In this document: positions 6,668 to 13,858 of the stretch, piece by piece
Numbering within the stretch: position 1 is the stretch's first letter
Layout of the letters: each line of letters starts with the position of its first letter
Origin: DAOQAU01 sp035354275
GTDB lineage: Bacteria; Cyanobacteriota; Vampirovibrionia; Gastranaerophilales; Gastranaerophilaceae
Reading direction: 5' to 3'
Assembly (NCBI GenBank): GCA_035354275.1
Contig: DAOQAU010000015.1
Span: 1 to 28,937 of the forward strand
Length of the DNA stretch: 28,937 bases
Position numbers and translations under genes: made by a program
The notes under the pieces: generated by a model
Database searches by the model: none
The model's input: the letters and a program-made list of their open reading frames with translations, nothing else
What the model was told of the DNA's origin: nothing

Positions 6668-7744
6668 ATGAATAATACTCAAAATACTTCCATAATAAAA
6701 CAGCTAATCAAAGACAAATTTGCCCTTGCGGCTCTTGTTGTGCTTGGAATTATCTATTTTTCGCTTCTTTTTGCGGATTTTATAGCGCCTTATACAAAAG
6801 ATTTTTCAGATAGGAATATGTCATATGCCCCGCCTTCTGTTATTTACATAATTAACGAAAAAGGTAAACTGTCGCTGCCTTACACTTACAACTGGGTCAG
6901 AAAATACGACCCTGATTCCATGCAGGTTGAATACAAACCAGACAGAAGCAAAAAATTCTTCTTAAAACCTTTTGTAAGAGGAGAAAAATACAAATTTTTA
7001 GGCTTAATGCCCTGCTCAAGACACTTAATCGGCGTCGCACCTGAAGGAAAACTGTTTTTGTTGGGAACGGATATAAACGGCCGCGATGTTTTTTCAAGAA
7101 TACTTTTTGGCGGAAGAATTTCGATGACAATAGGTTTTCTTGCCCTTCTGGTGTTATTTCCCATAGGACTTTTATATGGAGGAGTTTCAGGGTATTTCGG
7201 CGGAGTTGTAGATATGCTTATGATGCGTTTTGCAGAAGCAATAATGTCAATTCCGAGTTTTTATCTTTTAATAATTCTTGCCGCCATTTTGCCTTCAAAT
7301 ATGACAAGTATTCAACGGTTTATGTTGATTGTGATAATTCTTGCCCTGATAGGCTGGGCGGGTTTTGCAAGGGTTGTAAGGGGGATGGTTTTGTCCATAA
7401 AAACGCAAGAATACGTTCAGAGCGCAAAAGCAATCGGGGCTTCAAATTTAAGAATTATAACAAAACACATTCTGCCTCAGACGGCAAGTTATGTAATTGT
7501 GGCAATGACTTTAAGCGTTCCTTCCTACATTCTTGCAGAATCGGGCTTGAGCTTTTTGGGGTTAGGAATTCAACAGCCTGACGCAAGCTGGGGTAATATG
7601 CTTAAAGAAGCGCAGGAATACATAAATATACTCTACCGCCCATGGCTTTTGACCCCCGGATTTTTAATTTTTGTTGCGGTGTTATCATTTAATTTAATAG
7701 GTGATACAATAAGAGATATCTTAGATCCGAAAGCAAGGAATTAA
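6668..7744 (+). CDS. peptide ABC transporter permease, DppC/OppC type
   Basis: The 358-aa inner-membrane protein has an OppC-type N-terminal helix (about residues 17-40). The hallmark GTDINGRDVFSRILFGGR starts at 133, followed by further helices and the EAA loop (SAKAIGASNLRIITKHILPQ). GLSFLGLGIQQPDASWGNML near the C-terminus is also diagnostic. AAGGA lies just before the ATG. The loop between the first helix and the GTD motif is about 50 residues longer than usual (residues 41-132, rich in Lys, Arg and Tyr) and would face the outside. It forms a heterodimer with the 5590 permease. The 106-bp spacer before it is mostly the palindromic repeat. No OppD/OppF genes follow; an MgtC gene does. Confidence 0.9.
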   Translation: MNNTQNTSIIKQLIKDKFALAALVVLGIIYFSLLFADFIAPYTKDFSDRNMSYAPPSVIYIINEKGKLSLPYTYNWVRKYDPDSMQVEYKPDRSKKFFLKPFVRGEKYKFLGLMPCSRHLIGVAPEGKLFLLGTDINGRDVFSRILFGGRISMTIGFLALLVLFPIGLLYGGVSGYFGGVVDMLMMRFAEAIMSIPSFYLLIILAAILPSNMTSIQRFMLIVIILALIGWAGFARVVRGMVLSIKTQEYVQSAKAIGASNLRIITKHILPQTASYVIVAMTLSVPSYILAESGLSFLGLGIQQPDASWGNMLKEAQEYINILYRPWLLTPGFLIFVAVLSFNLIGDTIRDILDPKARN

Positions 7745-7775
7745 GTTTTTGTGTTAATATAAGGCAGGTGTGGTT

Positions 7776-8483
7776 ATGTACGATTTAGGTTTTGAATTAT
7801 TAATATTTATAAGAATAGCTGCGGCAATTCTTTTTGGTTTTGGAATAGGGCTGGAAAGAGAGCTTACCAATAAATATGCGGGGCTTAGAACCCATATTTT
7901 AGTTTGCCTTGGTTCTTGCGTATTTACCATTCTTTCTATATACGCTTTTCCTATGGCGGTTGACAGCACTAATCCGCAAGCATTCGGCGACCCTGCAAGA
8001 ATAGCGGCACAAATCTTGACAGGTATAGGTTTTATAGGCGGCGGAACAGTGTTAAGACATGGGTCTTCCGTTTACGGACTTACTACTGCGGCCACATTAT
8101 GGATTTCTGCTTCAATAGGTATGGCATGCGGTGCAGGATTCCTTGATATCGCTTTTATGGCAACTGTTTTCAGTATTCTTGTGCTTGTCCTTATAAGAAC
8201 CTTTGAAAAAAATGTGTTGGTCAACAGTGCCAAAAATTTTAAAAGAATTAAAGTTATAATTAACTGCAAAGAAGAAAATTCCCAACAAGTCCATAATTAT
8301 ATAATTGAGAATTTTTCTAATATGCATGAAATTTCCAAAAAACACGATAATTCAGCTGAAAAATCAGTAAAAATCGAAGCAATAATAGACATTCAGAACA
8401 ACAAAACCATACAATCCATATATAAAAGTTTTGAAGCACTAAACGGGCTGGAATCCGTTTCAATACAGGAAACAAATGATTAA
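7776..8483 (+). CDS. MgtC/SapB family membrane protein
   Basis: The 235-aa protein has four or five N-terminal membrane helices and the MgtC/SapB signatures IGLERE followed by AGLRTHILVCLGS, then AAQILTGIGFIGGGTVLR and GLTTAATLW. A soluble C-terminal part (about residues 145-235) resembles the ACT-like domain of longer MgtC proteins. Family members are linked to growth at low magnesium, and some inhibit ATP synthase; the role here is not certain. The ATG at 7776 with an AGG about 7 nt upstream is preferred. A GTG at 7770 with AAGG (7761-7764) is a reasonable alternative adding two residues. The gene overlaps the following TPR gene by 8 nt, implying translational coupling. Confidence 0.88.
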   Translation: MYDLGFELLIFIRIAAAILFGFGIGLERELTNKYAGLRTHILVCLGSCVFTILSIYAFPMAVDSTNPQAFGDPARIAAQILTGIGFIGGGTVLRHGSSVYGLTTAATLWISASIGMACGAGFLDIAFMATVFSILVLVLIRTFEKNVLVNSAKNFKRIKVIINCKEENSQQVHNYIIENFSNMHEISKKHDNSAEKSVKIEAIIDIQNNKTIQSIYKSFEALNGLESVSIQETND

Positions 8484-9783
8484 CAAAATAAAAGCAATTA
8501 TATTCGAATACTTAAAAACTTTCCTGCTAACCATAGTCACAATGTTTATAGTTTTGGTTGTAGTGTTTGTTTTTGCGCAGCATAGTGCTTATAACAGCCT
8601 TATCAACAACCAAGCTCAAGACGATGAAATCGAATATTATCTTATAGGTATGCTCATCGACAAAAATAAATATTTGGAAGAAAAATATCCTAAAAATTAT
8701 AAAATAAATTTAAAACTTGGGATTTTGTACGAAGTCGCCCAAAATTATGCGAATTCAGAACAACAGTACAAAATGGCAATGGCAAAAGCACCGTTTGATG
8801 AATTTCTTCCTACATACAGGCTTGCAAATTTATACATAAAGCTCGGAAAAATAAACGATGCCGAAGAACTTATTGCAAAAATTCAAGAAAGACCTAACAA
8901 GGCTCTTATCAATTATAAAGGTGAAATATACAATAAATTGGGGGATTATTTTTATAATCAAGGTGACTACAAAGTTGCAATAGAAAAATACGAAAAAGCC
9001 CTTTTTTATAACAAAATTTTAAAATCAGACAACATTAAAAATATCAACAACAGTATAGCTTCAGCCTATGTATATCTTGCAGACGAAGAAGTTTATAATA
9101 TGAAAATCCAAGATGCAATAGAAACACTGAAAGCAGCCTTAAGCATTGTTGATGCCCCGATTTTAAAATATAAACTGGCACTGCTTTTTACGCAAAAAGA
9201 TCCCGAACTTGCTTATCAATACTTTGAAGAAGTTTTCAAAAAAGAACCCTCTATAATTAACTACGATTTTTATGAACAATTTTTGCTTCACAGAGCAGAT
9301 GAAGCTTTGGCACAAGGTCAAAAAGCCCAATCTGATTTGATGCAATACAGAGCAAAAAAATTCAAAGAATATTACCAAAACAACATTTTATCTGTTGATG
9401 ACGTTTCAATAGAATATTGCGAAGGTAATATAATTTATAATAAGTGGACCAAAAAATATACCGTTAATCTTGAAATGCAATTAAAAAACACCTCTCAAAG
9501 GAACTTGAATTCACTGTTTGTCCAAATAATTTTTAAAGACGAAAACAGAGAAATTACAAATTATTTTGAACAGGTTGTCGATAAAAATTCGGTGCTTAAA
9601 GCAGGCTCGCTCAGCCCTATTATTAACATTCAAACCTCAAAAAAAGAATTCAATAAAACAGATTCAAGAAAAACCATAACCGCAGAAATCTATGTGTCAA
9701 AACTTTCAAATTCTTATAAACTTTATCTGACAACCATTCCGATTAAAGAACAGAAAAACAAATCCAACAAAAAGACCAAATGA
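8476..9783 (+). CDS. membrane-anchored tetratricopeptide-repeat protein
   Basis: The 435-aa protein has one hydrophobic anchor at about residues 14-35 (FLLTIVTMFIVLVVVFVF). Helical repeats typical of TPR follow: NLKLGILYEVAQNYANSEQQ, YRLANLYIKLGKINDAEELI, YNKLGDYFYNQGDYKVAIEK (each about 34 residues). The last 110 residues form a beta-rich segment (TVNLEMQLKNTSQRNLNSLF) resembling FxLYD/DUF3426-like immunoglobulin-type domains. It probably acts as an envelope scaffold with the TPR part outside the cytoplasm; no enzyme motif is seen. AGGA (8467-8470) lies 5 nt before the ATG, inside the end of the MgtC gene. Its stop codon lies within a strong terminator stem. Confidence 0.75.
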   Translation: MINKIKAIIFEYLKTFLLTIVTMFIVLVVVFVFAQHSAYNSLINNQAQDDEIEYYLIGMLIDKNKYLEEKYPKNYKINLKLGILYEVAQNYANSEQQYKMAMAKAPFDEFLPTYRLANLYIKLGKINDAEELIAKIQERPNKALINYKGEIYNKLGDYFYNQGDYKVAIEKYEKALFYNKILKSDNIKNINNSIASAYVYLADEEVYNMKIQDAIETLKAALSIVDAPILKYKLALLFTQKDPELAYQYFEEVFKKEPSIINYDFYEQFLLHRADEALAQGQKAQSDLMQYRAKKFKEYYQNNILSVDDVSIEYCEGNIIYNKWTKKYTVNLEMQLKNTSQRNLNSLFVQIIFKDENREITNYFEQVVDKNSVLKAGSLSPIINIQTSKKEFNKTDSRKTITAEIYVSKLSNSYKLYLTTIPIKEQKNKSNKKTK

Positions 9784-9802
9784 TAAATCATTTGGTCTTT
9801 TT
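9769..9802. terminator. strong bidirectional terminator
   Basis: A perfect 15-bp stem (AAAAAGACCAAATGA/TCATTTGGTCTTTTT) with loop TAAA carries an A-run on one flank and a U-run on the other, so it can terminate transcription from either side. It includes the stop codon of the TPR gene. Sequence ends one base later at the assembly gap. Confidence 0.85.
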
Positions 9803-9803
9803 A

Positions 9804-9903
9804 NNNNNNNNNNNNNNNNNNNNNNNNNNNNNNNNNNNNNNNNNNNNNNNNNNNNNNNNNNNNNNNNNNNNNNNNNNNNNNNNNNNNNNNNNNNNNNNNN
9901 NNN
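9804..9903. other. assembly gap of 100 Ns
   Basis: Exactly 100 consecutive Ns, the usual scaffolding placeholder, so the true distance is unknown. The left contig ends right after a perfect palindrome, a common assembly break point. Reading frames running through the gap are not evidence for protein sequence. Confidence 0.98.
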
Positions 9904-11149
9904 TTGTCGCTGGCTCTGCAGATGTTGCCGAAGCAGGTGCTTTAGCGAGAAGTTTAAGAGCTGCTTCGCGATAATCATCCCCCAGTAAATTCAAATTTAC
10001 TTTTTGACCTACAGACAAAATACTGTATTCATCATATATTCTGCCTTTGTATTTAGGATGTTGTGCTTTAAATTGTTGGCCTGTCATTGTAGGTATATTT
10101 AATTTTGCCTGAAGTTCTTTAATTGCTACCCAATCCTGAGCAGTTAATGCATCATATTCTTTATTGTTTTTAATTGCATAAACCTTTCCGGCTATTCTAT
10201 AAGCACTGTCATCATTAACCGCTTGATATCCGGCTAACAACTCTGATTCTTTAGCTCTTATCTTATCTTGAATTTGCTGCAATGACTCTGTTCCGTCAAG
10301 CTTAATGCCAAGTTCTTGAGCTCTTGTTTTTGCTTGTGCTAAAGCAGGGTCTTCCGCGGGGGGCTGTGTTGTTGAAGCATCAGTAGTTGTAGTTGTTGTT
10401 GTTGTTGTTGTAGTTGGTGTTGTGCTTCCTGTATTTGCTGCAGGAGTTTGTGTTACTACATCTAATGCTTCGACTTGAGTTTTTAAAACATCGACCGAAT
10501 TATCAATTCTATTTAATCCAGGTATTATATCTTGTTCAAGTTCATGTTCTGCTACTACTAATTTTTGATTAGTTAAACCTTGATGCGTTTTTATTTTATT
10601 AAGACACACTTGAAGATCTTCTTTACTTGGATTTTCAGAATCCAAAAGTCGCTGCATTTCATTTGCAGCTTTGCCCAAAGCTATATTTTCACTTGAAGCG
10701 TCCTTAACATTGTCAAGAGCATGTCTAGCCTCTAGTTTAAGATTCTCAATTTCAGTATCAATTTCAGTAAGTTTCATTAAAATATTATTTTTTTCATTTT
10801 GCGTAAAAGGATTAGTGCCTGCAGGAATTGTACCCGTAGGATTTGTATTTTCAAGTTTTGTGTTTTCAGGGTTTGTGTTTTCAGATTTTGTGCTTTCAGG
10901 GTTTTTTTCTGTTTGATTAGCACACAAAGCATTATAGTAAGAAGACCAAATGTTGTTTCCGAAAAGACCTGAGTTAGCTTCAAAAAAATTGAATCCGAAG
11001 CCATAGCCGCTTCCGGCACTAAAAAACGGCTGCGTTGCGAAAAAGCCTAATGTCGAATTCCAAGTATTAGTTAATTGAAATATTTTAGAATTCATAAAAG
11101 AACTGCCCATAAAGTTTATACAACCAAGTCCTAAATTTCCTGCTGTCAT
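9904..11149 (-). CDS. hypothetical low-complexity Thr/Asn-rich protein, C-terminus lost in gap
   Basis: About 415 residues are visible and no known family was recognised. The N-terminal 70 residues are rich in Gly, Phe, Asn and Ser (GNLGLGCINFMGSSF; GSGYGFGFNFF) without a classical signal peptide. Then come a short Asn/Thr/Glu repeat (encoded at 10840-10899), a predicted coiled coil (NILMKLTEIDTEIENLK onward, about 110 residues), a run of 11 threonines, and a charged helical C-terminal part (AQAKTRAQELGIKLDG; GQQFKAQHPKYKGRIYDEY). The ATG at 11149 is chosen because AGAGGA lies 8-9 nt upstream. An upstream TTG at 11242 would add 31 implausible residues (CQSWAWDCFYINKR). The order suggests a secreted or structural protein with flexible linkers. 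The gene converges on the TPR gene. Confidence 0.65.
10382..10423 (-). repeat. threonine-codon microsatellite
   Basis: Eleven consecutive Thr codons (10382-10414, mainly ACA with some ACT), one Pro codon and two more Thr codons. The near-pure TGT run on the plus strand is prone to slippage in 3-nt steps, which changes linker length without breaking the frame. Confidence 0.85.
10840..10899 (-). repeat. four 15-bp tandem coding repeats
   Basis: Units at 10840-10854, 10855-10869, 10870-10884 and 10885-10899 share the plus-strand core TTTGTNNTTTCA. On the coding strand they give a five-residue repeat of the form x-E-N/S-T-N/K (PESTK, SENTN, PENTK, LENTN). They are in frame within the hypothetical protein and likely form a variable hydrophilic linker. 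Confidence 0.85.
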
Positions 11150-11150
11150 A

Positions 11151-11180
11151 ATTAATATCCTCTTAATTAAAATCCTCTTA
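11151..11180 (-). repeat. tandem duplication carrying two Shine-Dalgarno sites
   Basis: ATTAATATCCTCTTA (11151-11165) and ATTAAAATCCTCTTA (11166-11180) are adjacent 15-bp copies, 14 of 15 identical. Read on the minus strand each contains AAGAGGAT. The proximal AGGA lies 8 nt from the ATG at 11149; the distal copy is 15 nt further and too far to serve that start. Confidence 0.7.
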
Positions 11181-11289
11181 TTTATATAAAAACAATCCCA
11201 AGCCCATGATTGACACATGTTTGAAACCGTTTTTAGCAACAAAGCTCAAAACGCAATGAATACAAAGAAAAAACCTTATTTACAAAAAT

Positions 11290-12648
11290 TTACAATTCAC
11301 CATAAAGGTCATATTCATCAGCAGATTTTATCAAAACATTTTCTATCTCGCCCGGGATTACGGGTTTATTTGTTGAAATATAAACAAGTCCGTCAATTTC
11401 TGCAGCATCTCTTTGAGAACGTGCGGTTACAAGTCCTTCATTATCTATGCTTTCTATCATACAAGGAATGGCCTTTCCTATAAAAGTTTGATTTATTTCT
11501 TTTGAAATCTTTTGCTGAAGCTCCATTAATTTTTCGGCGCGCTGCTGTTTAACTTTTTCGCTCACCTGCCCGTCCATATCGTAAGACACGGTGTTTCTTT
11601 CTCTTGAATATTTAAAGACTCCCATTTTATCAAAGCGCATTTTTTCCACAAAATTGTAAAGGTGTTCAAAATGTTCTTCTTTTTCTCCCGGATACCCTAC
11701 AATAAAAGCCGTTCTTAAGGTTACTTCAGGTATTTTTGCTCTAATATTATTTATAAGTTCTTCATAGTCAAAAGCAGGTCTGCGCATTGATTTAAGAATG
11801 TCCGGATGTGAATGTTGAAGAGGAATATCAACATATTTTACCACTTTGTCAAGTTTTGCTATCTTATCCATTAATTCATCATTGAGCATGGAAGGATACG
11901 CATACATTATTCTTATCCAGGAAAGTTCTTTTATTTTGTTCAATTCTTCCAAAAGTTCCGGCAGCATAGGCTTTGAATAAATATCAATTCCGTAACCTGT
12001 AGTGTCTTGTGCTACAAGCACTATTTCACCGACTCCTTTTTTTGCAAGGGTTTTGGCTTCTTCAATGATGTTTTCCATTTTTCTGGAATGGTATTCGCCC
12101 CTAAGCTGAGGGATAATGCAGTAACCGCAGCGATAATTGCATCCTTCGGCAATTTTTATATATGAGCTGCTTCCGACGGTAATCTGCTGCCTTTGAATTG
12201 CTTCAGGATAAATATATTGTGGTTTTTGCGAAATATGCGAAATATAGTCATTTTCTGTCAAGCAAATCTCGACTTCGGCAGAAGAATTTTCTTTCATACA
12301 GCATGCCAGTTTATCAACCACCTCGACAATTTTTTCAAAATCTGTTGTTCCAACCATTGCAATTATTTCGGGGATAGCTTTTTTAAGTTCCTCTTTGTGC
12401 TTTTGAGGAAGACAGCCTGCAACAATAACTTTTTTGTCCGCATTAACCATTTCTAAAATAGAGCGTACAGACTCTTCTTCGGCATCATGGATAAAAGAAC
12501 AAGTGTTCACTATTACAATCCTTGCCTGGGTTTCATCAAGAGTAATCTCATAGCCCTTTTGGCTTAAAAGCCCGAGCATAAGCTCTGAATCAATCAAGTT
12601 CTTTGCACATCCGTGATTTATTAAAGCAATTTTTATTTTTTTTACCAT
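11290..12648 (-). CDS. rimO: ribosomal protein S12 methylthiotransferase RimO
   Basis: The 452-aa radical-SAM enzyme adds a methylthio group to the conserved aspartate of ribosomal protein S12. The N-terminal MTTase domain carries the first iron-sulfur cluster ligands Cys14, Cys50 and Cys79 (INHGCAKNLIDSE, VNTCSF, AGCLPQ). The radical-SAM cluster is CNYRCGYC (Cys170, 174, 177). DIPLQHSHPDILKSMRR and RTAFIVGYPGE follow, and a TRAM domain (GKAIPCMIE to YDLYGEL) closes the protein. GCAKN and the QHS segment favour RimO over MiaB. The ATG at 12648 has no Shine-Dalgarno; TGATAATAT (extended -10-like) ends 8 nt upstream on the minus strand, so the mRNA may have almost no leader. Length is normal. 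Confidence 0.95.
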   Translation of the reverse strand: MVKKIKIALINHGCAKNLIDSELMLGLLSQKGYEITLDETQARIVIVNTCSFIHDAEEESVRSILEMVNADKKVIVAGCLPQKHKEELKKAIPEIIAMVGTTDFEKIVEVVDKLACCMKENSSAEVEICLTENDYISHISQKPQYIYPEAIQRQQITVGSSSYIKIAEGCNYRCGYCIIPQLRGEYHSRKMENIIEEAKTLAKKGVGEIVLVAQDTTGYGIDIYSKPMLPELLEELNKIKELSWIRIMYAYPSMLNDELMDKIAKLDKVVKYVDIPLQHSHPDILKSMRRPAFDYEELINNIRAKIPEVTLRTAFIVGYPGEKEEHFEHLYNFVEKMRFDKMGVFKYSRERNTVSYDMDGQVSEKVKQQRAEKLMELQQKISKEINQTFIGKAIPCMIESIDNEGLVTARSQRDAAEIDGLVYISTNKPVIPGEIENVLIKSADEYDLYGEL

Positions 12649-12709
12649 AGATTAATATATTATCATGACAAAAAAAAGAATTTAATACCTATTTGCATAA
12701 AGTTTTAAC

Positions 12710-12738
12710 TTGACATAGCATATTGTTTATGTTATAAA
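12710..12738 (+). promoter_or_regulatory. strong extended -10 sigma70 promoter ahead of the glycan locus
   Basis: A perfect TTGACA (12710-12715), 17-bp spacer and TATAAA (12733-12738) with TG at 12730-12731 form a near-consensus extended -10 promoter. It is the strongest promoter in the window. Transcription should begin near 12745, about 180 nt before the first gene of the surface-glycan locus, giving a long structured leader. Confidence 0.8.
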
Positions 12739-12751
12739 TTTTGTGGGGTAA

Positions 12752-12799
12752 ATGTATATTTATAAGCCTTGGACATTTTTCAAGGCTTTTTGTTTGTGA
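12752..12799 (+). CDS. possible 15-residue aromatic-rich leader peptide
   Basis: An ATG at 12752, about 7 nt after the predicted transcription start, opens a 15-codon frame reading MYIYKPWTFFKAFCL. Six residues are aromatic (two Tyr, one Trp, three Phe). GGGG lies 3 nt upstream, a poor and very close ribosome site. The frame runs through both arms of the terminator-like hairpin at 12764-12788, so a translating ribosome would prevent that hairpin from forming. It may be a chance ORF; no match to a known leader peptide is claimed. Confidence 0.25.
   Translation: MYIYKPWTFFKAFCL
12764..12795 (+). terminator. terminator-like hairpin in the leader of the glycan locus
   Basis: AAGCCTTG (12764-12771) and CAAGGCTT (12781-12788) pair perfectly around a 9-nt loop and are followed by TTTGTTT. 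The hairpin is only about 20 nt into the transcript from the 12710 promoter. It would either give a tiny RNA of about 50 nt or act as an attenuator controlling read-through into the downstream genes. Confidence 0.6.
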
Positions 12800-12818
12800 A
12801 AAATTATTTTTTACAAAC
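12792..12818 (+). promoter_or_regulatory. second leader hairpin
   Basis: GTTTGTGAAAAA and TTTTTTACAAAC pair over 12 positions (one G-U) around TTA, immediately after the terminator-like stem. The two hairpins in series look like one leader control element. No known riboswitch fold was recognised. The remaining stretch to 12922 shows no further gene, only AT-rich sequence and the Shine-Dalgarno of the next gene. Confidence 0.45.
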
Positions 12819-12922
12819 AGAGCAAAGAATAATTCCCAAATATACAATTTGAATTTTTCACACCCACATCTCCAATAATTTTTTAAGCTTCTTTATGGTA
12901 AAATTATTTCAAGAGGTATGTT

Positions 12923-13795
12923 TTGAAAAGAGTTTTAATCACAGGCGCAACAGGTTTAATCGGAAAAGAGGCAATTCAGCCCCTTTTGGATGCAGGATTT
13001 GAAGTATATGCACTTACCATAGATAAAAATTCCGACAACAGAGTTAATTGGGTTGAAGCAAATATTTTCGATTTTGATGAAATAAAAAAGGTTTTTGAAA
13101 AAGTAAAGCCCCAATATTTATTGCATTTTGCCTGGATTACAAGCGGAGATTACCTTACTTCGGACATAAATTACAAACTTGTTGATGCAAGTCTGAATAT
13201 GCTTGAACAATTCCATAAAAACGGAGGTAAACGTGCGGTTTTTGCAGGAACTTGCTTTGAATACGAATTTAAAGCAGAACCTCTTAAAGAAAGCGATAAA
13301 ACCAATCCGAAAACGGTTTATGCAAAATGCAAAAACGAATTAAGAAAAAAAGCTCAGGAATATTGCATTCAAAATGGTATAAGCTTCGGCTGGGGAAGGA
13401 TTTTTTATGTTTACGGGCATGGAGAAAACGAAAAAAGACTTACTGCAAATGTAATAAAATCGATTAAAGAAGGCAGAAAGATTTTAATAACAGCAGGCAG
13501 ACTTATCAAAGACTATATGTACACAAAAGATATTGCAGGAGCGTTCGTTAAATTTTTGGATTCGGGGGTTGAGGGCATTGTAAATATTTGTACCGGAAAA
13601 CCTGTTTCTATTAAAGATTTTGTCGAAAAAATTACTTCAAAGATTGGTGGTAGTAATTTAGTTGAATTTATTGACGATTGTGCCAATCAGCCTCCCGTTA
13701 TTACAGGTGATAATTCAAGATTAATTAACGAAGTCGGCTATAAAATAAAATATGATACAGATAAAGCGTTAAGCGAAATTATTGAAAATTATTAA
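12923..13795 (+). CDS. NAD-dependent sugar epimerase/dehydratase (extended SDR)
   Basis: The 290-aa protein is an extended short-chain dehydrogenase acting on a nucleotide sugar. TGATGLIG (residues 7-14) binds NAD(P), a Thr residue sits at the usual Ser/Thr position (GTCFEYEF), and YAKCK supplies the catalytic Tyr-x-x-x-Lys. KDYMYTKDIAGAF and VNICTGKPVSI are typical of the substrate half. The TTG start is supported by AAGAGG (12911-12916) 6 nt upstream. It heads the surface-glycan locus, behind a 180-nt leader, and a second promoter follows it before the PseB-like gene. It may make or modify a deoxy-sugar of the glycan; the substrate (epimerase, reductase or dehydratase reaction) cannot be assigned. 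Confidence 0.8.
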   Translation: MKRVLITGATGLIGKEAIQPLLDAGFEVYALTIDKNSDNRVNWVEANIFDFDEIKKVFEKVKPQYLLHFAWITSGDYLTSDINYKLVDASLNMLEQFHKNGGKRAVFAGTCFEYEFKAEPLKESDKTNPKTVYAKCKNELRKKAQEYCIQNGISFGWGRIFYVYGHGENEKRLTANVIKSIKEGRKILITAGRLIKDYMYTKDIAGAFVKFLDSGVEGIVNICTGKPVSIKDFVEKITSKIGGSNLVEFIDDCANQPPVITGDNSRLINEVGYKIKYDTDKALSEIIENY

Positions 13796-13801
13796 TAAAT
13801 G

Positions 13802-13830
13802 TTGACATTTATATATGCTAAGTTCAAAAT
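13802..13830 (+). promoter_or_regulatory. candidate internal promoter before the PseB-like gene
   Basis: TTGACA (13802-13807) is a perfect -35 box, but the hexamer 17 bp downstream (CAAAAT, 13825-13830) matches the -10 consensus at only four positions. The pseB-like ATG at 13859 has GGAG 5 nt upstream. It could give the nonulosonic-acid genes their own transcription start. Confidence 0.4.
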
Positions 13831-13858
13831 AATAATAAATTAAAAAATTGGAGAAAAT

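Noticed and set aside
9788..9803. KKTK as the C-terminus of the minus-strand Thr-rich protein
   Set aside because: It arises from the palindromic terminator read on the other strand and is linked to the protein only through the gap.
9780..9978. Reading frames crossing the run of Ns on both strands
   Set aside because: They exist only because 100 unknown bases contain no stop codons; the gap length and frame are unknown.
10840..10899. Short regular repeats as a possible CRISPR remnant
   Set aside because: Units are 15 bp with no spacers and stay in frame with a repeated peptide, so they are coding tandem repeats.
12918..12926. ATGTTTTGA as a start for, or a mini-ORF before, the SDR epimerase
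   Set aside because: It codes two residues then stops, and the Shine-Dalgarno is only 1 nt away; the TTG at 12923 has correct spacing.
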